Position numbers and translations under genes: made by a program
Part shown: in pieces, positions 1-6,127 of the stretch
How positions within the stretch are numbered: the first letter of the stretch is position 1
Layout: each line of letters opens with the position of its first letter
Notes under the pieces: generated by a model
What the model saw: the letters and a program-made list of their open reading frames with translations, nothing else
Databases searched by the model: none
Told to the model about the DNA's origin: nothing
DNA from: CAYFUL01 sp964346375
GTDB lineage: Bacteria; Bacillota; Clostridia; Tissierellales; Peptoniphilaceae
Length of the DNA: 10,042 bases
NCBI GenBank assembly: GCA_964346375.1
Contig: CAYFUL010000051.1
Span: forward strand, 1-10,042
Direction: 5' to 3'

Positions 1-661
1 TTTCTCCAATATGGTCAATATTGTATAGGAAGTTTAATTCATTTTCTCCATGACCAAAATAAACGGAGTCAACGTATACGTTGGAGTTTTCTCCCTCAAC
101 ATTTGCCTTGTAATTTCCATAGATGTACTTTGTACCAAATTCATACTGGCTAACCTTTACAGTTGCACCTGCTTCTGTATAGACTGCTATAGACTCAAGT
201 ACCTTTGACTCATCTGAATCCCTCTGTACAATGTAGACCTCTGCATTTGAATTCTCCTTGCCAATAATTCTTATTATGGAATTTCTAAAGTATTCTCCGT
301 CTTTAGAATTATAGTCAAGAATTAATTTTAAAGTTGAATTTTCCCTTGCAATAATATCTATGGTATCAAGTAGTACAGGATATTCTTCATTAAGACTTAA
401 ATTTACTATTCCAAAGTCTCTCTCCTCTTCCCTATCTGTACTGTAATATCTATATAGATTTCCATGTTCACTATTTATTTTAATAGCCTCTTCACTTACA
501 CCGTAATTTATATTATTAAAGACATTAAATTCCTCATCCCTTGAGATATTTGATTCAAGAGAGTATTCATGGTCAAGGTCTGAAGGAATTTCAATCTCTG
601 TACTATTTACCTTTAAAAACCTAAAGGTTTTAAAATCCAATTTATTTCCTAGTATATTCAT
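1..661 (-). CDS. sufD: SufD, Fe-S cluster assembly scaffold subunit (N-terminal part, cut by window edge)
   Basis: About 220 codons read without a stop from ATG at 661 to the left edge; the C-terminal part lies outside the window. The product starts MNILGNKLDFKTFRFLKVN and continues as repeating beta-strand sequence, including YVDSVYFGHGENELNFLYN near residues 195-213, which fits the right-handed beta-helix core of SufB/SufD proteins. SufD pairs with SufB on the SufC ATPase dimer to build and hand over iron-sulfur clusters in the cytoplasm. The start is set by AGGAGG a few bases upstream; the sufB stop codon TAG overlaps this ribosome site and only 8 nt separate the genes, so translation is probably coupled. 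SufD is chosen over a second SufB because of its position after sufB and weaker conservation. The assignment rests on family pattern and context. Confidence 0.85.
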   Translation of the reverse strand, partial: MNILGNKLDFKTFRFLKVNSTEIEIPSDLDHEYSLESNISRDEEFNVFNNINYGVSEEAIKINSEHGNLYRYYSTDREEERDFGIVNLSLNEEYPVLLDTIDIIARENSTLKLILDYNSKDGEYFRNSIIRIIGKENSNAEVYIVQRDSDESKVLESIAVYTEAGATVKVSQYEFGTKYIYGNYKANVEGENSNVYVDSVYFGHGENELNFLYNIDHIGE

Positions 662-669
662 CGTTCCTC

Positions 670-2079
670 CTAGCCTATAGTTCCTTCTAATTCCAATGAG
701 ATTAAATTATTCATCTCTACTGCATATTCAAGGGGAAGTTCTTTTGCAATAGGCTCTGCAAATCCTCTTACTACCATGGATTTTGCATCAGCTTCACTAA
801 TTCCCCTAGTCATTAAATAGAAAATAACCTCGTCGGAAATTCTTCCAATTTTTGCCTCGTGGCCTAAGTCCACATTTTTATTCTCAATTTTTATAGATGG
901 AATAGTATCGGAGCGAGAAATATCGTCTAACATTAAGGACTCACAATTTGTAGAGCTCTTTGAAAATTCTGCATTCTCTCCAATTTCAACAAGGCCTCTA
1001 TAAACTGCAACTCCTCCACCTTTGGAAATAGACTTAGAATTAATTGTAGAAGTAGTTCTAGGAGCAGCGTGTACAACTTGTGCGCCAGTATCTAAATGCT
1101 GTCCAGCACCTGCAAAGGAAATTCCTGTAAACTCACTGTGAGCATTCTCACCAACTAAAATTGAAGTAGGGTATAACATTGAAACCTTTGATCCAAATGA
1201 ACCACTTACCCACTCAATATTTCCATTCTTCTGTACAATTGCCCTCTTAGTATTTAGGTTGTACATATTTCTAGACCAGTTTTCAATTGTAGAGTATCTT
1301 AAAGTTGAATTTTCTCCAACAAAAAGTTCTACTGCTCCTGCGTGAAGATTTACCTGGTTATATCTTGGAGCAGAACAGCCTTCAATAAAGTGGCAATATG
1401 AATCCTCCTCAATAATAATTAGAGTGTGTTCAAATTGACCAGCACCTGGTGCGTTTAATCTAAAGTAGGATTGTAGTGGTACATCAACTTTTACACCCTT
1501 TGGCACGTATACAAAACTACCTCCAGACCAAACAGCATAATGTAGAGCTGCATACTTATGTGCATTTGGAGAGATACACTTACTAAAATACTTCTTTACA
1601 ATATCCTCATAGTCTCTTAATCCAGACTCAAAATCTGTATATACAACTCCTTGGTCTAGTAGATGCTTTTGAATGCTATGGTAAACTACCTCTGAATCAT
1701 ATTGAGCCCCAACTCCAGAAAGCATATGCTCCTTTTCAGCCTCGGGTATTCCAAGTTTATCAAAGGTATCTCTAATTTCATCAGGTACTTCATTCCAATT
1801 ATCTGCAAGTTTTGCATCAGGTCTAATGTAGGTAGTAATTTCGTCTAAATCCACCTCTTCAATATTTGGACCCCATACTGGATTTTCCTTTTCATTGAAA
1901 ATTTCAAGAGCCTTCAATCTTGATTCCAGCATCCACTCTGGTTCATTTTTCTCCTTGGAAATCTGTCTAACTATTTCCTCATTTAAACCCTTGTCCGTTT
2001 TATAGCTATAGGTGAATTTATTTTTAATATCATAGACTCCACGGTCCATTTCATCTATTTGTGTCCTCTTCTTTGTCAT
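670..2079 (-). CDS. sufB: SufB, Fe-S cluster assembly scaffold protein
   Basis: 469 residues, the usual length for SufB in Firmicutes. SufB is the scaffold subunit of the cytoplasmic SufBC2D complex, where sulfide and iron are assembled into nascent Fe-S clusters. The C-terminal third carries the family's most conserved stretch: NCESLMLDD with Cys379 (matching the E. coli sulfur-acceptor Cys405) and HEAKIGRI with Glu408 (matching the conserved HEA glutamate), followed by RGISEADA and ELPLEYAVEMN. The middle is a beta-helix (for example YVPKGVKVDVPLQSYFR near 195-211). The start codon overlaps the sufC stop as ATGA, with GGTGAAAG as ribosome site inside the end of sufC, so the two are translationally coupled. 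No lesion is seen. Confidence 0.97.
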   Translation of the reverse strand: MTKKRTQIDEMDRGVYDIKNKFTYSYKTDKGLNEEIVRQISKEKNEPEWMLESRLKALEIFNEKENPVWGPNIEEVDLDEITTYIRPDAKLADNWNEVPDEIRDTFDKLGIPEAEKEHMLSGVGAQYDSEVVYHSIQKHLLDQGVVYTDFESGLRDYEDIVKKYFSKCISPNAHKYAALHYAVWSGGSFVYVPKGVKVDVPLQSYFRLNAPGAGQFEHTLIIIEEDSYCHFIEGCSAPRYNQVNLHAGAVELFVGENSTLRYSTIENWSRNMYNLNTKRAIVQKNGNIEWVSGSFGSKVSMLYPTSILVGENAHSEFTGISFAGAGQHLDTGAQVVHAAPRTTSTINSKSISKGGGVAVYRGLVEIGENAEFSKSSTNCESLMLDDISRSDTIPSIKIENKNVDLGHEAKIGRISDEVIFYLMTRGISEADAKSMVVRGFAEPIAKELPLEYAVEMNNLISLELEGTIG

Positions 2080-2828
2080 ATACTTTCACCATTTCTAATC
2101 CATGAAAATCCCTTAGCTTCTATTTCGTCAATAATCTCCTCTCCACCTTCCATAACTATATTTCCGTCCATTACAACGTGAACGTAGTCAGGCTCAATAG
2201 TATTAATTAAATCCCTATGGTGAGTAATTATTAGTACAGAATTATTTTCGTTTAAAAATTCCTTAATGCCTTCAGAAACTATTCTAGTAGCATCTACATC
2301 TAGCCCAGAGTCTGTTTCATCTAGTATTGCAAGTTTTGGATTAAGTAGAAGCATTTGAAGAATTTCATTTTTCTTCTTCTCTCCTCCAGAAAATCCTACG
2401 TTTAAATATCTTTGAGCATAGGATTTATCCATGGAAAGAAACTCCATTTCCTTTTCTAACTTCTTTCTAAATTTTAATATTCCAACGTTTTCTTCACTAA
2501 CATTATTTACAGCAGTTCTTATAAAATTCTCTACACTAATTCCTGCAAGTTCTCTTGGATTTTGGAATGACATAAAAAGTCCTCTCTTTGCTCTTTTATC
2601 TGCAGAGAGTTCATTTATATCTTCACCGTCTAAAAATACCTTTCCACTATTTAGGCTATAGACAGGGTTATTCATAATTACATTGGCAAGGGTGGACTTT
2701 CCCGATCCATTTGGTCCCATAATTACATGAACCTCGCCGTAGTTTATCTTTAAATTTATATTATGGAGAATCTCCTTATCTTTCACTCCAGCACTTAAAT
2801 TTTCAATTCTTAGCAATTCCTTTGACAT
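2076..2828 (-). CDS. sufC: SufC, ATPase of the SufBCD Fe-S assembly complex
   Basis: 250 residues, full family length. This is an ABC-type ATPase without membrane partners: it binds SufB and SufD, and ATP binding drives the conformational change needed for cluster assembly. Visible motifs are Walker A GPNGSGKS (38-45), Q-loop Gln89 in SFQNPRELAGI (typical of SufC), signature FSGGEKKK (146-153), Walker B LAILDE (166-171) followed by DSGLDVDA (D-loop), and H-loop His203 in ITHH. ATG at 2828 has a strong AAGGAGG site 7 bp upstream. It is the first gene of sufC-sufB-sufD and lies downstream of a TATAAT box and a long palindrome, so the operon probably starts here. Confidence 0.97.
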   Translation of the reverse strand: MSKELLRIENLSAGVKDKEILHNINLKINYGEVHVIMGPNGSGKSTLANVIMNNPVYSLNSGKVFLDGEDINELSADKRAKRGLFMSFQNPRELAGISVENFIRTAVNNVSEENVGILKFRKKLEKEMEFLSMDKSYAQRYLNVGFSGGEKKKNEILQMLLLNPKLAILDETDSGLDVDATRIVSEGIKEFLNENNSVLIITHHRDLINTIEPDYVHVVMDGNIVMEGGEEIIDEIEAKGFSWIRNGESI

Positions 2829-2860
2829 ACTGTCCTCCTTGTTATTTCTAATACTCCTTC

Positions 2861-2866
2861 ATTATA
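2861..2866 (-). promoter_or_regulatory. -10 box of the suf operon promoter
   Basis: On the minus strand the sequence reads AGTATATAATGAAGG, giving a perfect TATAAT about 33 nt before the sufC start. The region where a -35 box should be (2884-2889) reads TAAATT, a poor match to TTGACA, and is occupied by the centre of a long palindrome. A weak -35 covered by an operator is what a strongly regulated promoter looks like. Predicted transcription start is near 2854, leaving a leader of about 25 nt that contains the ribosome site. Confidence 0.6.
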
Positions 2867-2906
2867 TACTTTTAATTCAGAGTAATTTACTCGGGATTAA
2901 AAGTAT
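2866..2906. promoter_or_regulatory. 41-bp palindrome over the suf promoter (candidate IscR/Rrf2-type operator)
   Basis: Two 20-nt arms (2866-2885 and 2887-2906) surround a single central base at 2886 and match at 18 of 20 positions, the mismatches being at 2877/2895 and 2879/2893. The outer part is ATACTTTTAAT and its complement; the inner part is GAGTAA-T-TTACTC. On the minus strand the core CCCGAGTAAATTACTCTG resembles the IscR type-1 pattern as I remember it (YYGACTRwwwYAGTCRR), differing mainly at the C/G pair of the GACT half-sites. It lies immediately upstream of the -10 box, so it would not be transcribed from this promoter and is better read as a DNA operator than as an RNA hairpin. 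Binding by an Fe-S-sensing Rrf2 protein is inferred; no such regulator gene is in the window. Confidence 0.65.
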
Positions 2907-2974
2907 CACCTAATTTTCATTTAATGTTCTGTTTTGTTCTATTTATTTTGGATTAGATTGAAGCAAAAAATTCT

Positions 2975-3007
2975 AAATAAAAAACCAAGGGAAAAATTTC
3001 CCATGGT
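2975..3007 (-). terminator. Rho-independent terminator after the binding-protein gene
   Basis: On the minus strand a hairpin pairs 3007-2997 with 2994-2984: ACCA, one A-A mismatch, GGGAAA, a 2-nt loop, then the complement. It is followed by TTTTTTATTT. It lies 87 nt after the stop codon of the binding-protein gene and ahead of the suf promoter, so it separates the two transcription units. Confidence 0.75.
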
Positions 3008-3016
3008 CCCCCTTCA
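3000..3016 (-). repeat. Copy 1 of a terminator-associated repeat (TGAAGGGGGACCA)
   Basis: On the minus strand this reads TGAAGGGGGACCATGGG and forms the 5' side of the terminator above. The same text with one difference occurs on the plus strand at 9982-9998, just after panC. Here the GGGGG run has no pairing partner, so this copy looks like a degenerate or rearranged version. Confidence 0.5.
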
Positions 3017-3093
3017 TTTAAATAAAAAAATATTTTTATTACTATACACCTTATAAAACTTTCCAGGCATTCTTGCCAAGAGAAAATTTCTAC

Positions 3094-4266
3094 TTACTCT
3101 CCATAAACTTTAGTAATATATTTAATCTTTCCATTTTCTATTTTTGAAATTACTCCAGATTTTGCCGGTGTATTTGCTCCTTCAAATTGAATCTCTCCAG
3201 TAATTCCACTTAACTCTACATCTCTTATTTTATCCTCTAAATTTTCAAGCATCACATCTACAGATGTCTCCCCAGAACTTTCCATTGCCTCTTTAATTAT
3301 AAACATTGTATCGTACCCAAGTGCTGAAAATGCACTAGGCTCTTCATTGTATATTGCCTTGTAATTTGCAAAGAAGGATCTTACATTGTCATTGTCTAAA
3401 TTATTTACATAGTGGTTTACAAAATAAACTCCCTCAATATCGTTAAGACCTTTTGAGTCAATAGCAGTTAGTATTCCGTCCCAACCATCTGCTCCTAGAA
3501 CTTGTGTATCAATGTTAAGTTCGTTAAGTTGATCCATAATTGCGATGTCCTTTTCTTAGTAGTAAGGAATTAATAGAACGTCTGGATCCTTTTAGCTAAT
3601 TCGTAGTAATTGCTCCTTAAATAGTATGTCATTTTCACTATAGTATTCTTCCGCAACAATTTCTATTCCCTTTGACTTTGCACTTTCCATAAAGGACTTG
3701 CCTATTACTTTTGAATATGTACCTGTTTCATTTAATAATACTGTGGCAGTTTTTGTCTTGAATTCATTTTTCGCAAATTGTGCAAGCATTATGCCTTGGT
3801 CCATGTAGTTTAAACAAGCTCTAAAAATTGTAGACCTATCCTCTTCTGGAATATAATTTTTTGAGGAGTTAAGTTCTAAACCAGTTGCCGATGGTGAAAT
3901 CATTACCACACCATTTTTTGCAGCATGTTTTGCTACAGCTTCTGCACTGTCTATAGTTATTGGACCCACAATAATATCTGCATCTTCTTTTTCAGTAAAC
4001 TGTGCATAACTACTCTTAGCCTTATCTGCTGAAGCTCTATCGTCTAGGGAACTGTAGTTGATTTTTACACCACCTATTCCCCCACTGTTATTTATCTGAT
4101 CTACTGCCATTCTAATTCCATTTTCTGCAGTATTACCAAATACTGCAACTGAACCAGTCTTAGGTATAATTCCCCTAATTACCACTTCCTCTTCATTAGT
4201 TCCCCCTCCAGAGCAACCTGTAAGAATAAATAGTACTAGTAAAATTGCCGCTACTTTTTTTGCCAT
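3094..4266 (-). pseudogene. Branched-chain amino acid/amide ABC transporter substrate-binding lipoprotein, interrupted by two in-frame TAA codons
   Basis: One reading frame of 391 codons, normal for LivJ-type (Peripla_BP_6) proteins, but with TAA at codon 225 (3592-3594) and codon 237 (3556-3558). The N-terminus has a lipoprotein signal with lipobox LTGC (Cys18), so the intact protein would be anchored outside the membrane and capture an amino acid or amide for an ABC importer. Family features are PKTGSVAVFGNTAENG (36-51), VDQINNSGGIGG, IVGPITIDSAEAVAKHAAKNG and ISPSATG in the first lobe, and GADGWDG, ALGYDTMFIIKEAMES and ITGEIQFEG in the second. Between and after the stops the text KDPDVLLIPYY and EKDIAIMDQLNEL is exactly the expected family sequence, so no frameshift is involved; the second TAA sits where relatives commonly have Tyr. 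Elsewhere in the window TAA ends intact genes (fhs, histidine kinase), so recoding is unlikely. ATG at 4266 follows AGGGGGT. No permease or ATPase genes are adjacent. Confidence 0.88.
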
Positions 4267-4298
4267 AATTACCCCCTATTTTGATAACGCTTTCTTCG

Positions 4299-4307
4299 AT
4301 TATAACA
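4299..4307 (-). promoter_or_regulatory. Extended -10 promoter of the binding-protein gene
   Basis: The minus strand reads TGTTATAAT, a perfect TATAAT preceded by the TGn extension, about 33 nt before the start codon. No good -35 is present at 16-18 nt, which extended -10 promoters can do without. It lies just after the fhs terminator, so the gene has its own transcript. Confidence 0.55.
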
Positions 4308-4316
4308 TATATTTAC

Positions 4317-4344
4317 AAAAAAATATCCGGCTCAAAGAACCGGA
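4317..4344 (-). terminator. Rho-independent terminator after fhs
   Basis: On the minus strand TCCGGTTC (4344-4337) pairs with GAGCCGGA (4333-4326) through an AAA/TTT loop, giving an 8-bp stem with one G-U pair, followed by TATTTTTTT. It is 32 nt past the fhs stop codon and is the clearest terminator in the window. Confidence 0.9.
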
Positions 4345-4376
4345 CATTAATATTTTAATAATATAAAAGTTTTAGT

Positions 4377-6050
4377 TTAGAATAGTCCTGTAATTACACC
4401 ATTACTATCTACGTCAATCTTCTCTGCAGAAGGAACCTTTGGAAGTCCTGGCATAGTTAATATGTCTCCAGTTAATGCAACTATAAATCCTGCCCCTGCA
4501 CTTAGTTTTAACTTTCTAATAGTTATATTAAATCCAGTAGGTCTACCAAGTTTAGTTGGGTTATCTGTTAGAGAGTATTGTGTTTTTGCCATACAGATTG
4601 GAAGATTTTCATAGCCTAGTTTTTTAAGAGTTTCAATTTGTTTTGCAGCATCTTCTGTAATTATAATATCGTCTGCGCCGTAGACCTTCTGTGCAATCTG
4701 TCTAATCTTTTCATCAATTGGTAGATCTAATTCATAGGCAAAGGTAAATTCCTTATCTGCTTCTTCAGAAAGTCTTATTACCTCCTCTGCAAGTTCTACT
4801 CCACCAACAGAACCACCTTTACCCCATACTTCAGATAGGGCAACATTTACGCCGTATTCCTTACAGTAATTTCTAATTACCTCTAATTCTGCTTCAGAGT
4901 CAGTTGGGAATCTATTTATTGCAACTACTGCTGGTCTATTAAATACATTTACAATATTTTCAATATGCTTTAGTAGATTTGGAAGTCCTTTTTTAAGAGC
5001 CTCAATATTTTCGTTATTTAAGTCCTCTTTTTTAACTCCGCCATTGTATTTTAATGCCCTTACCGTTGCTACAATTACTACAACACTTGGAACTAAGCCT
5101 GTCATTCTACACTTAATGTCCATAAATTTTTCAGCGCCTAAATCTGCACCAAAACCGGCCTCTGTAACTACAAAGTCCTCTGCTAATTTAAGGGCAGTTT
5201 CCGTAGCAATAACAGAGTTACAACCATGGGCAATATTTGCAAATGGTCCACCATGAATTAATGCAGGAGTATGTTCAAGAGTTTGAACAAGGTTTGGTTT
5301 AATTGAGTCTTTTAGTAGAGCAGCCATAGCACCCTGTGCATTTAAATCCTTTGCCCTTACTGCTTCCCCACTTCTATTATAGGCAACTACAATTTCTCCA
5401 AGTCTATTTTTTAAATCCTCTATATTCTTTGCAAGGCAGAATATTGCCATTATTTCAGATGCAACGGTAATTTCAAATCCATCTTCTCTAGGAACTCCGT
5501 TTTTCTCTCCACCAAGACCGTCTACAATATTTCTAAGCTGACGATCGTTCATATCTACTACTCTCTTCCAAACTACCTGTCTTTCATCAATATCAAGGGC
5601 ATTTCCCTGATGAATATGATTGTCAAGCATTGCTGCAAGTAAATTATTTGCTGCTCCAATTGCGTGGAAGTCCCCTGTAAAGTGAAGGTTAATATTTTCC
5701 ATAGGAACTACTTGAGCATATCCTCCTCCAGCTGCTCCACCCTTAATACCAAAAACTGGTCCGAGAGATGGTTCTCTAAGGGCAACTACTGTACTCTTTC
5801 CAAGAGATGAAAGGGCATCAGCAAGTCCAATAGTGGTAGTGGTCTTTCCCTCTCCTGCAGGAGTTGGGTTAATAGCCGTAGTATGAATTAATTTTGCCCT
5901 CTTTGGAGCATCATTATATTCTAAATAATTTACCTTTGCCATATAGTGACCATAGGGTTCAAGATTTTCTTCTGGAATTCCAATTTTTTCTCCAATTTCA
6001 ACAATTTTTTTTATTTCCGCCTCTTGAGCTATTTGAATATCAGTTTTCAT
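4377..6050 (-). CDS. fhs: Formate-tetrahydrofolate ligase (10-formyl-THF synthetase)
   Basis: 557 residues, the standard length. The enzyme joins formate to tetrahydrofolate using ATP, giving 10-formyl-THF for purine and fMet-tRNA synthesis; in acetogens and purine or amino-acid fermenters it is also a step of the Wood-Ljungdahl or C1 branch. Visible family motifs are the nucleotide-binding loop TPAGEGKT (63-70), GIKGGAAGGGYAQVVPMEN (the PROSITE-type glycine-rich signature) and VATVRALKYNGGV, plus GKGGSVGG and the C-terminal GDILTMPGLPKVPSA. ATG at 6050 follows AAGGAGG with an 8-nt spacer. It lies 73 nt after the histidine-kinase gene on the same strand and ends in a strong terminator, so it may be read both from its own promoter and by read-through. 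The frame is intact. Cytoplasmic. Confidence 0.98.
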   Translation of the reverse strand: MKTDIQIAQEAEIKKIVEIGEKIGIPEENLEPYGHYMAKVNYLEYNDAPKRAKLIHTTAINPTPAGEGKTTTTIGLADALSSLGKSTVVALREPSLGPVFGIKGGAAGGGYAQVVPMENINLHFTGDFHAIGAANNLLAAMLDNHIHQGNALDIDERQVVWKRVVDMNDRQLRNIVDGLGGEKNGVPREDGFEITVASEIMAIFCLAKNIEDLKNRLGEIVVAYNRSGEAVRAKDLNAQGAMAALLKDSIKPNLVQTLEHTPALIHGGPFANIAHGCNSVIATETALKLAEDFVVTEAGFGADLGAEKFMDIKCRMTGLVPSVVVIVATVRALKYNGGVKKEDLNNENIEALKKGLPNLLKHIENIVNVFNRPAVVAINRFPTDSEAELEVIRNYCKEYGVNVALSEVWGKGGSVGGVELAEEVIRLSEEADKEFTFAYELDLPIDEKIRQIAQKVYGADDIIITEDAAKQIETLKKLGYENLPICMAKTQYSLTDNPTKLGRPTGFNITIRKLKLSAGAGFIVALTGDILTMPGLPKVPSAEKIDVDSNGVITGLF

Positions 6051-6078
6051 TTAGTAGCCTCCTTATTTTCTAATAAGT

Positions 6079-6127
6079 AAATACCCAAATATTCAAAAAT
6101 TATCGAATACTTGCGTATTTGTTTTAA
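6079..6127 (-). promoter_or_regulatory. Probable fhs promoter lying within a 16-bp inverted repeat
   Basis: In the 73-nt gap before fhs the minus strand has TTAAAA (6127-6122), a 17-nt spacer and GATAAT (6104-6099), a plausible sigma-A promoter. An inverted repeat brackets the -10: arms 6079-6094 and 6105-6120 match at 14 of 16 positions around a 10-nt centre. If transcribed by read-through from the kinase gene it would form a hairpin, but the tail TTTACTTATT is a poor terminator. An operator is the alternative reading. Both the promoter and the operator role are inferred. Confidence 0.4.

Noticed and set aside
2431..2661. Plus-strand open frame of 76 codons
   Set aside because: It lies wholly inside sufC on the opposite strand, has no family resemblance and reflects the codon bias of sufC.
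3015..3060. Possible small RNA or gene in the AT-rich spacer before the suf promoter
   Set aside because: The run of A and T forms only weak hairpins and has no promoter, ribosome site or reading frame.
3592..3594. TAA as a reassigned or recoded sense codon
   Set aside because: fhs and the histidine kinase end at TAA at the expected family C-terminus, so TAA is a normal stop here. Selenocysteine and pyrrolysine use TGA and TAG, not TAA.
5044..5256. Plus-strand open frame of 70 codons
   Set aside because: Antisense shadow of the conserved fhs coding sequence.
6051..6123. Riboswitch or T-box leader before fhs
   Set aside because: The gap is only 73 nt and shows one inverted repeat with no conserved aptamer or T-box text.
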